A stretch of 64,000 nt of DNA, from the NCBI GenBank assembly GCA_030706405.1, contig JAUZOO010000015.1, positions 19,879 to 83,878 on the forward strand. Direction: 5' to 3'. Origin of the DNA: Bacteroidota bacterium. Its GTDB lineage: Bacteria > Bacteroidota > Bacteroidia > Bacteroidales > JAAUTT01. Positions 55,597 through 63,882 of the stretch are shown here, in pieces. The notes beneath the pieces were generated by a model, which was not told the origin of the DNA, made no database searches, and worked only from the letters and a program-made list of their open reading frames with translations. Each line of letters starts with the position of its first letter. Position 1 is the first letter of the stretch. Made by a program: the position numbers and the translations under genes.

Positions 55597-56709
55597 TTAT
55601 AGTAAGTTGATTAATTTTTGTGCGTTGATGAGGTTATTGTAGCTTTGGAAAAGAAGGGCCTTGCGCGCTGCAACTATTTCATCAGTAAATGGTAGCTTCA
55701 TTAAAGAATGTATTTTTTTGATCCATTCATCTGGGGTTTCGGCTATGAAACACAGAGGTCCAAGATAAGTTCCTTCTGTCATGGACCGATTTACCAGGCA
55801 ATGTCTGCCCGTATAAAGCGCCAGAAGAAGTTTAAGTTTAAGTCCGTTATTTTTAAGAACAGGAAGCACATGGATATGGGCATTAGTCAGTAGTTCCTGC
55901 ATTTCGGCAGGGTTCGGATTTGCAATTAACCGGATATTAGTGTTTTGAGAGATTAGTTTAGCCAGCTGAGCCGGTGGATTTTTCCCGGCAATAATGCACG
56001 GATACTTAATTTTTGAAAAAACTTTTTGAATAAGAAATATTGCAATACGTTGATTTTCATTTACCGACAAATCGCCGTGATACAGCAGGAAATCACCGTA
56101 TCCGGGAAGTCCTTCTACGGAATTGTAAGGGTGAGATGACGGAATGAATGTTGAATTGTGATAACGATTGTTAAAATATTCATGTTCGGTATGCGAAACG
56201 CATGCGATATGAGTGGCGTGTATAAGAATTTTTTCATATCGTTTTAACTTTATTGATTCTGCCAGCAGATATACTTTTTTGAATGGGTTGGTTTCCAATT
56301 TTGCCAGAGTTCTGTAGTATTGATGTTCAATATTGTGCATCCGTACCATTTTTATCCGGTTCTGAAATTGAGGAAAGTTAAGGCAAAATGTAGTGTGCAA
56401 CCCGTCGAAAAAAATAGGGTATGGGTTAGCCGATAGATTTTTGACAAGCTCTTCGGACGTACGGGTAGCTATAATATAAGGTAATGTCGAAAATTGGTAG
56501 CGCAAGCCTTGTTTTCGTTTATAGTAGTGGACCGTGTGACAAAGGGAATCCAGTTCGGGAGAAGTTTTTCGTCCGTATTGGAAGCAATGAAGATGAATTT
56601 TAACGCCTGCCTGATGAAGCGCCTTTATCCGGTAATATACGTCGATAACCCCTCCATAATCGGGAGGGTAGGGGATATTAAATGCAACGATATTTAAGTG
56701 GGCGTTCAA
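55597..56709 (-). CDS. Glycosyltransferase, GT4-like
   Basis: No in-frame ATG precedes the conserved part, so the start is uncertain. I chose the TTG at 56709 (LNAHLNIVAFNIPYPPDYGG, 370 residues); a TTG at 56769 is also open. The N-terminal GG motif after NIPYPPDYGG, MVRMHNIEHQYYRTLA, and the second-domain segments GDFLLYHGDLSVNENQRIAI and ANPNPAEMQELL fit GT-B glycosyltransferases of family 4. The expected EXE-type glutamates are not clear, so donor and acceptor are unknown. Confidence 0.78.
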   Translation of the reverse strand: MNAHLNIVAFNIPYPPDYGGVIDVYYRIKALHQAGVKIHLHCFQYGRKTSPELDSLCHTVHYYKRKQGLRYQFSTLPYIIATRTSEELVKNLSANPYPIFFDGLHTTFCLNFPQFQNRIKMVRMHNIEHQYYRTLAKLETNPFKKVYLLAESIKLKRYEKILIHATHIACVSHTEHEYFNNRYHNSTFIPSSHPYNSVEGLPGYGDFLLYHGDLSVNENQRIAIFLIQKVFSKIKYPCIIAGKNPPAQLAKLISQNTNIRLIANPNPAEMQELLTNAHIHVLPVLKNNGLKLKLLLALYTGRHCLVNRSMTEGTYLGPLCFIAETPDEWIKKIHSLMKLPFTDEIVAARKALLFQSYNNLINAQKLINLL

Positions 56710-56879
56710 ACTATTTTTTAATATGAAATTTATTTTTTGGCATAATATTTGTTTTGTCTTTAGCAACAACGGCTAATCCAAATATCATAAAGGTATTAGT
56801 TGTTTAAAGAGCGCATAAAAATATTTAAATTTTCATAATAAAATAGTTAGTTTTAGTTGGTAGTTAGTTTTGTGTTAGG

Positions 56880-56910
56880 GTGTCATCCATTTAGGGTGAC
56901 ACTTTTTTTG
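56880..56910 (+). terminator. Orphan plus-strand terminator-like hairpin
   Basis: GTGTCATCC and GGGTGACAC form a stem followed by seven T (56903-56909). The nearest upstream gene runs the other way. A TAGTTTTG -7-like box lies at 56865-56872. The pair could be a remnant argS leader or a tiny RNA. Confidence 0.6.
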
Positions 56911-56941
56911 TTTATCCCCCCTGGTAACGGATTTTGGTTGA

Positions 56942-57349
56942 GGTAATAACCCGGGGTAAACGCATTTAAACACATAAGTTGTATTTATTTAATGTCTTGT
57001 GACTTTTTTGTCGAAAAAAGTAACCAAAAACTCTGACTGCAAAAACTCGTTCCGCCTATCGGCTTCACTCGAACAGCTTGCAGCCATCATTGGTATTCTT
57101 TATTTTAGCCTTCGGCAGCTCCTAATTCAATCTTCCTGACAATCATCAGATCGAAGCCCCCGAAGGATAAACAAAAATTCCATATAATGACTGCGGGCTG
57201 TTTGAATGAAGTCGAGGCACGAGACGAAATGAGTTTCCGCAGTCAGACTTTTTCTTTGTTTCGTTTCTTTTTGGGGGCAAAAAGAAATGAAAAGCTTATA
57301 TACTGTCAGGCTTTAATATTTCTAAATGCGTTTGCTTTGGGTAATAACC
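56942..57349. mobile_element. 408-bp inverted-repeat (MITE-like) element
   Basis: The ends are 27-bp inverted repeats matching at 21 positions (GGTAATAACCC...AAACGCATTTA at left, its complement at right). Inner arms also pair: TCTGACTGC at 57032-57040 with GCAGTCAGA at 57239-57247, next to matching A-rich and CTCATTTCG-like blocks. The whole folds on itself as an imperfect cruciform. No transposase is encoded. A 60-codon frame at 57187-57369 runs along one arm and out of the element; I reject it as a gene. I recall similar palindromic blocks between genes in other Bacteroidota. No clear target duplication was found. Confidence 0.75.
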
Positions 57350-57356
57350 GCATTCC

Positions 57357-57388
57357 TTTGTGCTTTTAGAAAAAAACGTGTAGGTTTG
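57357..57388 (+). promoter_or_regulatory. Promoter of argS
   Basis: TTTG (57357-57360), 20 bases, then TAGGTTTG (57381-57388) is a full consensus promoter. It starts the transcript about 24 bases before the ATG at 57419 and fixes that start. The -33 box lies eight bases from the element edge. Confidence 0.75.
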
Positions 57389-57418
57389 CGTTTCATTTTA
57401 CGAAGTAATCAACAACAC

Positions 57419-59212
57419 ATGAGTGTCGAATCAATAGTTCAAAAAGGCGTTAGCGATGCCATTAAAGCCTTATATGGTGCCGATGTTAATGAAGATCAGG
57501 TGCAACTTCAGGAAACACGCAAGGATTTTACCGGCGATATTACCGTGGTAACTTTCCCGTTTCTGAAAATATCGAAGAAAAAACCAGTTGAGACAGGTGA
57601 GGAGATAGGTGCATATCTTAAAGAAAATGTAACGTATGTTGATAATGTTTCGGTAGTACAAGGTTTTTTGAACATCGAAATAAGCCGCGACTACTGGCTG
57701 TCCTCTTTGTCTTCCATTATCCGCGATGAAAATTACGGCTATGCAAAGCCCGAATCTACGGGACATACCATTATGGTCGAATATTCGTCGCCTAATACCA
57801 ATAAACCGCTTCACTTGGGGCACGTTCGCAACAACCTGTTGGGATATTCGGTGTCAAACCTCCTAAAAGCCTGTGGACATAGAGTAATCATGGTAAATTT
57901 GGTGAACGACAGGGGGATTCATATTTGTAAATCGATGCTTGCCTGGCAGAAATTCGGCGAAGGTATTACTCCCGAAAGTTCCGGAAAGAAAGGCGACCAT
58001 CTGGTAGGCGACTTCTATGTTATTTTCGATAAAGAGTACAAAAAACAGATTAAAGAACTGATAGCTGAAGGTAAAACCGAGGAAGAAGCTACTAAAACGG
58101 CTCCTCTTATCCTTGAGGCTCAGGAAATGCTCCGTAAATGGGAAGCCAAAGATGCCGAAGTGGTTGCCCTCTGGGAAATGATGAACAGTTGGGTTTATGG
58201 AGGTTTCGACGAAACTTATAAAAAGATGGGCGTCGGTTTCGATCGTATTTATCACGAATCGCAAACATATCTCTCAGGAAAGGCCATCGTTCAGAAAGGA
58301 CTTGAAGATAAGATACTCTACCAGCGTCCTGATAATTCCGTTTGGGCTGATTTAACCGGCGACGGTCTTGATGAAAAACTTTTGCTCCGTTCCGACGGAA
58401 CATCGGTATATATGACCCAGGATTTAGGAACAGCTTGTCAGCGCGTTGAGGAATATAAAGCCGACCAGATGATTTACGTGGTTGGTAACGAACAAAACTA
58501 CCATTTTCAGGTATTGTCGCTTGTTCTTCAAAAATTGGGCTATTCGTGGGCGTCTCAAATCAAACACATGTCGTACGGAATGGTTGAGCTGCCCAGCGGA
58601 AAAATGAAAAGCCGCGAAGGAACCGTTGTTGATGCCGACGATTTGATGGACGAGATGATCGGTACAGCCGAAGCCATGTCCAACGAACTTGGAAAACTTG
58701 ATGGGTATACCGAGGAAGAAAAGAAAAATATCTTCCGCATCATCGGTCTTGGCGCTTTAAAATATTTTATCCTTAAAGTCGATCCAAAAAAGAACATGCT
58801 TTTCGACCCTAAGGAATCGGTTGACTTTAATGGAAACACCGGCCCGTTCATTCAATACACTTATACCCGCATCCGTTCAATCATGCGTAAGGCAGACGAG
58901 ATGGGCATTGTTGTTACTGACGAAGTTAGTTCTGATGTACAGGTTGATAATAAGGAGAAACAACTCATTAAGCTTATTTATCGTTATCCGTCGGTGATAC
59001 AAGATGCCGGCGATACGCTTAGTCCTGCGTTGGTTGCCAATTATGTTTATGAACTTGCCAAAGAATTTAATCAGTTCTATCACGATTTTACCATCCTGAA
59101 AGAAGAAAATACCGACATCCGTAATTTAAGGTTGATACTTGCTAAAGTAACTGGCTCAATTATTCAATCGGGCATGGCGTTGCTTGGAATTGAGGTGCCG
59201 GAAAGAATGTAA
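57419..59212 (+). CDS. argS: Arginyl-tRNA synthetase
   Basis: The 597-residue class I synthetase charges tRNA-Arg. It shows the N-terminal Add1 domain (to about residue 110), the HIGH-like SSPNTNKPLHLGHVRNNLLG, the middle catalytic region with VNDRGIHICKSMLAWQ and VVGNEQNYHFQVL, the KMSK-like KMKSREGTVV, and a DALR anticodon-binding domain (YVYELAKEFNQFYHDFTIL). I start at the ATG 57419; the longer open frame from 57326 would read through the promoter and the inverted-repeat element. Confidence 0.97.
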   Translation: MSVESIVQKGVSDAIKALYGADVNEDQVQLQETRKDFTGDITVVTFPFLKISKKKPVETGEEIGAYLKENVTYVDNVSVVQGFLNIEISRDYWLSSLSSIIRDENYGYAKPESTGHTIMVEYSSPNTNKPLHLGHVRNNLLGYSVSNLLKACGHRVIMVNLVNDRGIHICKSMLAWQKFGEGITPESSGKKGDHLVGDFYVIFDKEYKKQIKELIAEGKTEEEATKTAPLILEAQEMLRKWEAKDAEVVALWEMMNSWVYGGFDETYKKMGVGFDRIYHESQTYLSGKAIVQKGLEDKILYQRPDNSVWADLTGDGLDEKLLLRSDGTSVYMTQDLGTACQRVEEYKADQMIYVVGNEQNYHFQVLSLVLQKLGYSWASQIKHMSYGMVELPSGKMKSREGTVVDADDLMDEMIGTAEAMSNELGKLDGYTEEEKKNIFRIIGLGALKYFILKVDPKKNMLFDPKESVDFNGNTGPFIQYTYTRIRSIMRKADEMGIVVTDEVSSDVQVDNKEKQLIKLIYRYPSVIQDAGDTLSPALVANYVYELAKEFNQFYHDFTILKEENTDIRNLRLILAKVTGSIIQSGMALLGIEVPERM

Positions 59213-59374
59213 TTGTTTCCTTGTACAGGATTTCTACAATCCCGATAACCTGATAAACATTGTTTATTGATGGTTATCGGGATTTTGTTTGAAAAAACCT
59301 TTTGTCATCAAAAATTAAAAGACCAGTTATACACTTTTGGGGACATTTCTTACAAAATAAATTTATTTAGAAGC
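59213..59374. other. argS 3' spacer with stem-loop
   Basis: Just after the argS stop, ATCCCGATAACC and GGTTATCGGGAT (about 59237-59285) form a long inverted repeat followed by TTTG TTT, a likely terminator. The rest is AT-rich without a gene. Confidence 0.6.
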
Positions 59375-59731
59375 TTTTGTTACTCAATCAGAAACTTTTG
59401 TCACTCAATTAGTAGATTTTATGCGACAAGTTGTCTGTTTTGTACGGCAATCAGTTAATTTTATGCGACATGTTGTCGTGTTTAGCACTCCTTTTGATGA
59501 TTTTATGCGACAAGTAGATAATTCAGTGCGACGAGTAGACGATTTGTTACGGCAAGTAAATAGTTTGATGCGACGTTTGAATAGTTTTGTGTGGCAAGTA
59601 GAACATTTTGTGTGACGAGTAAATACTTTGGATTGAAAAGTAGATACCTGAAAAGTATTTTGAAACATCTGTTGGCTCATTTCAATAGATTTAGCTGCCC
59701 ATTGATGGCTTTTTCTGTCGATTAGCTGTTC
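59375..59731. repeat. 21-bp tandem array, about 17 units, open on both strands
   Basis: Units of exactly 21 bp from 59375 vary around TTTTATGCGACAAGTAGATA plus one purine. Divergence grows toward both ends. On the minus strand 111 codons are open from the ATG at 59740: a start of about 30 residues (MGSEQLIDRKSHQWAAKSIE) and then seven-residue repeats like STCRIKS and FTRHTKC. On the plus strand 64 codons (59421-59615) give the heptads MRQVVCF, VRQSVNF, MRRLNSF. Both cannot easily be under selection, so either one frame is a true repeat protein or the period of 21 keeps both open by chance. It ends 236 bases upstream of the gene at 59968. Confidence 0.85.
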
Positions 59732-59967
59732 CGAACCCATTGTTAGTGCCTTCTACTGCTCAAACAAGGTTTATGGTTACCCATTGCTAACAAACAGAAT
59801 GTTTTTAAACCAATCGCTAAACAATGGGAATAATTAATGTTTATCTTGGACAAGTTTTATTGCTACATAATACCTAATTATGAAAATTGCTGTGGATATA
59901 ATCCAATTACAATCGTAAATGAGTTAGCTGACAAACTTAAAAGCACGCACATAAGATAATTTAAAAA

Positions 59968-60681
59968 ATGAATAAAATTCCAATAATACGAAAAGGTAGC
60001 TATAAGGATTATTTGAATAGTAGTGTAGGCGGTGGATTTATACTGGGATTATTGTTTTTTTTGATTTCATTACCTAGTAATTCAGCAATTAATTCCATGT
60101 GGATAGGATTGTTACTTTGGATTGGTGTGATTATTCTATTTATTGGTGTGGGATTTACAAGTGAGGAGTATTTTAAGAGAAAACAAAAGATAAAAAGATT
60201 ATATTCTGATAGGTATGCTTTTCTTGATAAAAATGCTTTTGTATTGCATCAAGATTTATATTTCGAAGGTATCTATCGGGATTACCATTTTCGTGTTTTA
60301 CCAATGACCAAATGGCAAGAGCGTAAAAAGAATATTGAATATGTCATAATTGAAGCGTTTTATACATTTGATAATGGACAAATTGATAGTGAAAGAGAAA
60401 AGAATTTAAGTGGAGATTATTTTCTTGGACAATTATATTTTGCAAATCATTGTGTCGGATTTGTTCCAAAGGATTGGAAATTGCCGAATTTTAAGGAAAA
60501 CTTTGATGGATTAATTGATATATTAAAGCGGGAGAGATTAATGCCTTTTCCCAAATTAGAATGGGAGGGTATATTTGGGAAAAAACTTAAAGAAGAAGAA
60601 CTTAAAGAAGAAAAATCAAGGACTAAACAGATTTTAAAGATTGGGAAACTTGACTTAAAATATGTAAAACCAAAAAAATAA
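59968..60681 (+). CDS. Two-span membrane protein of unknown function
   Basis: This 237-residue protein has two membrane spans (about residues 22-38 and 44-64) after a short N-terminus, then a basic-rich cytosolic domain (RKQKIKRLYSDRYAFL, WQERKKNIEYVIIEAF) and a Lys/Glu-rich tail. I do not recognise a family. Codon use is more AT-rich than in argS, suggesting an accessory gene. The 21-bp array lies upstream and a structured spacer downstream. Confidence 0.65.
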   Translation: MNKIPIIRKGSYKDYLNSSVGGGFILGLLFFLISLPSNSAINSMWIGLLLWIGVIILFIGVGFTSEEYFKRKQKIKRLYSDRYAFLDKNAFVLHQDLYFEGIYRDYHFRVLPMTKWQERKKNIEYVIIEAFYTFDNGQIDSEREKNLSGDYFLGQLYFANHCVGFVPKDWKLPNFKENFDGLIDILKRERLMPFPKLEWEGIFGKKLKEEELKEEKSRTKQILKIGKLDLKYVKPKK

Positions 60682-60688
60682 AATCAGT

Positions 60689-61017
60689 CGCTAACACGGC
60701 ATATAAGTAATGGTTCCCGATGTTTGTAGAATGTATTAATAAATAATACGGAGCACCGTTCGGCAAAGCATTTTTTGCTATCGCTCAAGAGAACGCTAAC
60801 GCTAAGTTCGCTTTGTCGGACTATCATTTGCAGCATATGCTGCTTATTGCCGTAAGGTAAATTGAATTTAAGAAATGCGGGATCACTTGAAGCGGTAAAG
60901 TAGCAAATGCTACCGGGGATAGCTCGACGTTGCAGATGCAACGCCGAACCACTGTAAATTATATAATAGGATTGATTACATTTGGTTTTATGCTTTGGCT
61001 TCTGTTCTATGTTAGCG
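60689..61017. repeat. Structured spacer bounded by CGCTAACA inverted ends
   Basis: CGCTAACA (60689-60696) and TGTTAGCG (61010-61017) bound a 329-bp spacer between two orphan genes. Inside are three hairpins that share a GCAnnTGC core: GCAGCATATGCTGC (60830-60843), GTAGCAAATGCTAC (60900-60913) and CGTTGCAGATGCAACG (60928-60943). Direct copies of CGCTAA also occur (60795-60805). The frame on the minus strand here is rejected as a gene. It resembles a REP-like or attC-like spacer; which, I cannot say. Confidence 0.6.
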
Positions 61018-61060
61018 TTTAATAAAAAAGCAATTTTAAAAATGGTTAATTATAAAATAT

Positions 61061-61861
61061 ATGTTAAAGAGACAAAATGTGAAATTGATACTAATCTCTC
61101 TATTGATTAGTTATTCGTTGGATGTTTTGGGGCAAAATGTTGACTGCTTGGGTGTCAATAATAAAATAGTATTAAATTCAACAGAAGCCACATGGTTTAA
61201 TAACTGGTTTAAAACCGATATGCAGAAGGAACATTATTTTGATTTTAATGGGGCCAGGACAGGTTTTATCTATATTGACCAATTTAAATTAACAACAAAG
61301 AAAAATTTCTTTGACAGGGTTCTTTATAAAAATAGTATTTCGAAAGATCATCATGTAGTTTTCTGTAGCATGATTTTAGATTCTATCGGAGCTCACAAAA
61401 CCGGATTAGATGTGGTTATTATGATTGCTGAAAAGCCTTTATCGATCAATACTCAACGATATAATGATAACTGCCTTAAATTAACAAAGCTTTTTCAAAG
61501 CAGAAACCAGATAAAGCCTCAAAATATTGATGAATTAGGGAACGACACCTTGCCATTATTAACAAACGATGAGGCTAGATACTTTAATGAGAAATTCAGA
61601 TTACAGAACTTTAATTTTGGAAATAAACGGGTCGCATTTTTGAAAGGAAATAAAGGAAAGTACCAAAGTAATAAATGTAACTATTTTGCTGAATTACGTG
61701 ACAGATGGACCAAAGGTCTAAAGGAATATGAAATTTCCGATCAGTTAATTGTATTGAATGAGCTGGAAAGGCAACAAACCAAAGAATATGATGCTATCAT
61801 TGTCTCATGGAGTAAAATAATGACTATTAAGAATATCGATTTGATGAATAAAATAAACTAG
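61061..61861 (+). CDS. Exported protein with an internal duplication, unknown function
   Basis: The 266-residue protein has a signal peptide (ending VLGQ, residue 25). Two similar halves follow: LNSTEATWFNNWFK...TGLDVVIMIAEK (about 38-130) and LLTNDEARYFNEKF...EYDAIIVSWSK (about 165-253). Each begins with E-A-x-aromatic-F-N and ends with an acidic residue before a hydrophobic strand. I recognise no family. AT-rich codons and the structured spacer upstream suggest an accessory gene. A strong terminator follows. Confidence 0.65.
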   Translation: MLKRQNVKLILISLLISYSLDVLGQNVDCLGVNNKIVLNSTEATWFNNWFKTDMQKEHYFDFNGARTGFIYIDQFKLTTKKNFFDRVLYKNSISKDHHVVFCSMILDSIGAHKTGLDVVIMIAEKPLSINTQRYNDNCLKLTKLFQSRNQIKPQNIDELGNDTLPLLTNDEARYFNEKFRLQNFNFGNKRVAFLKGNKGKYQSNKCNYFAELRDRWTKGLKEYEISDQLIVLNELERQQTKEYDAIIVSWSKIMTIKNIDLMNKIN

Positions 61862-61929
61862 GAAAGTTTGCAAACATTCGTTACGCTATTGCGAACGCCA
61901 ACATGCGGCAGTATCTAATTAAATAAAGT

Positions 61930-61967
61930 AAAAAGAGCTTCCGGTTTAGTTGCCGGAAGCTCTTTTT
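61930..61967. terminator. Bidirectional terminator
   Basis: AAAAAGAGCTTCCGG and CCGGAAGCTCTTTTT form a near-perfect 15-bp stem around a TTTAGTTG loop, with A and T runs at the ends. It serves both convergent neighbours. Confidence 0.9.
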
Positions 61968-62007
61968 ACTATTCATAGAAACAAAGACAATATCTATATG
62001 TTTTGGC

Positions 62008-63540
62008 TTAAAAGCTTATGGTATCGTTGTTGTTGGCAAGGTTACGGTAATTGATTTTTTCGTTCGGGTTGGTGCCATTGAGGTATTCTTCAACATTGGT
62101 ATAACCATCGCCGTCGGTGTCGATTGAACCATCTGCCGGATTTTTTGGGTCAAGTTTGTTTTTGAGTTCCCATTCATCAGCCATGCCATCACCATCTTTG
62201 TCAACAATTACTTTGGCAGGGTCGTATGTTAAGGCTGGGTAGCCGCCAACTTCCGAAATATCCTTGATAATGCCGGTTTCGGTTATGGTTTTTCCGGTAC
62301 GTACCATTTCAGTAACCCGCTTATCAACAGCATCGCGTTTGGGCAATGTGGCACCAACTTTTGCCAACACAGATTCGAAAGCATCACTTGCGGTTTCGTG
62401 GGGCACTACAGGCCATCCTTCAAAAGGAGTGTTAACACGGGCCAGTTTTTCGGGGCCATCCATCCCTAACCAGTTGTTTTCGGTTACTTCTTTACTGCCA
62501 TCCATAATGTTACCGGCAACATACCATTTGCCCGGGCGGTTTTGAGCCTTGGGGTACCAGCCACCTTCGGCCCATGCATTGCCGGGTGAATACATGCTGC
62601 GTTGTTCGATGCGGGCAAAAGTAGCACGCATATTGGGAATTGTGCCAGGGCCTGGTTTATAGTAATTGTTTATATAGTTGACCAAAGACGTTTCGTCGCC
62701 TCCGTCCACGGTACGATGGCGCCAGTTAAAAACTACATTATTACGGAAATCGAACGCACCCGACATGCCGATGGATGGATTACGGGCGGTATTACAGGCA
62801 AAAAGGTTATGATGAAATGTTGAAGGGTTTCCTCCCCAGGTGCCACCGAAAGCATGATGACGGGCATCCAAGGCTTCGCTGGATATTGACCATTGGATGG
62901 TAATGTTTTGGGCTGGGTCTTTAATTTGAGTGGTTCCGTCCAAAGAAGGCCTCATGTGCCTGTAAAGTGAAATGTTTTCGTCCATACCCCAACTGGCCGA
63001 ACAATGGTCAATGATGATATGATGGAAGGGATTACCTCCAATGTTGTCATCCCCTTGTCCACCTGTAGGAATTCCACGGCGCACACGGATATGCCGTACA
63101 ATGACATTGTATGTGTTAATATTCAGTGTCCCGGCTATGCAAATACCGTCACCGGGAGCTGACTGACCGGCAATGGTAATGTCGGGATTGTTAATATTCA
63201 GGTCGTCGTTAATTTTGATTGTACCTGCAACCCTGAACACGACGATGCGGGGGCCATCAGCTTCGAGTGCTGAGCGCAGGCTGCCAGGGCCGCTGTCGTT
63301 GAGGTTTGTAACTGCAATTACTTTACCACCACGTCCACCGGAGGTAAACATACCAGCACCCCATGCGCCGGGAAAAGCAGGAATTACGCCTTCGGGCAAT
63401 CGTGGCGGATGCGGGGGGATTTGACCGGTTTCGATGGGTTGGGCAGCGTTAGTAACATTCTGCGCATTGACGTTCGCTATCAAGCATAGAAAAGCGAAAA
63501 ACAGTAAACTAGTTTTGAAGATTCGATAGTTTGTAATCAT
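62008..63540 (-). CDS. Secreted pectate lyase-like protein (PL1 type)
   Basis: The 510-residue protein has a signal peptide (ending NVNAQ, residue 27) and a right-handed beta-helix of the pectate lyase type: AFPGAWGAGMFTSGGRGGKV, LNDSGPGSLRSALEADGPRI, TIAGQSAPGDGI, HIRVRRGIP, IIIDHCSASWGMDENISLYR, and HHNLFACNTARNPSIG with basic residues near the active groove. The C-terminus has two calcium-binding-like loops, DKDGDGMADEWEL and DTDGDGYTNVEEYLNGTNP. It would cleave polygalacturonate outside the inner membrane. It fits with the arabinose genes as part of pectin use. Confidence 0.9.
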   Translation of the reverse strand: MITNYRIFKTSLLFFAFLCLIANVNAQNVTNAAQPIETGQIPPHPPRLPEGVIPAFPGAWGAGMFTSGGRGGKVIAVTNLNDSGPGSLRSALEADGPRIVVFRVAGTIKINDDLNINNPDITIAGQSAPGDGICIAGTLNINTYNVIVRHIRVRRGIPTGGQGDDNIGGNPFHHIIIDHCSASWGMDENISLYRHMRPSLDGTTQIKDPAQNITIQWSISSEALDARHHAFGGTWGGNPSTFHHNLFACNTARNPSIGMSGAFDFRNNVVFNWRHRTVDGGDETSLVNYINNYYKPGPGTIPNMRATFARIEQRSMYSPGNAWAEGGWYPKAQNRPGKWYVAGNIMDGSKEVTENNWLGMDGPEKLARVNTPFEGWPVVPHETASDAFESVLAKVGATLPKRDAVDKRVTEMVRTGKTITETGIIKDISEVGGYPALTYDPAKVIVDKDGDGMADEWELKNKLDPKNPADGSIDTDGDGYTNVEEYLNGTNPNEKINYRNLANNNDTISF

Positions 63541-63643
63541 AGTGATATTGGTTAGAAATTATAAAAAAATAGTGTTTAAATATTGCACATGTAGTGAGGA
63601 CGGTTTAGTGTAGTTATGGCATCTCAAATTCTGTACCAAGTTT

Positions 63644-63865
63644 TTGTTTATCCAATCGAACATGATGTTTTATATAATAAGCTATCTTGCCGCATTATTC
63701 ATTATACTTAATAATCGGTTAAACAGAATTGCAACAAACATGAAGCTTATTATTAATAAGGTAACAGAAGGGATTTATAAGTACCGTAATATATTGCTCC
63801 TCATTATTATTTCTTTGTTTATTTTCTTTGTTAATTTTTTTCTGAAATTCAGGAACATATTTTAG
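63644..63865 (+). CDS. Possible small hydrophobic protein in an AT-rich spacer
   Basis: This 73-codon frame has two hydrophobic stretches (about residues 8-22 and 49-67) separated by a basic loop. Base composition is very AT-rich, no ribosome-binding site is evident, and no family is recognised. The rest of the 342-base spacer 63541-63882 shows nothing else. It may be chance. Confidence 0.2.
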   Translation: MFIQSNMMFYIISYLAALFIILNNRLNRIATNMKLIINKVTEGIYKYRNILLLIIISLFIFFVNFFLKFRNIF

Positions 63866-63882
63866 TAATAAGAGAGATACCC

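Noticed and set aside
57187..57369. 60-codon frame in the inverted-repeat element
   Set aside because: It follows one arm of a palindromic element and runs into the argS promoter; best explained as a by-product of the repeat.
57326..57418. N-terminal extension of argS
   Set aside because: It would be translated through a full consensus promoter and the edge of the element; the ATG at 57419 gives the normal family length.
60684..60941. 85-codon minus-strand frame
   Set aside because: It lies wholly in the structured spacer with its three hairpins and has no family resemblance.
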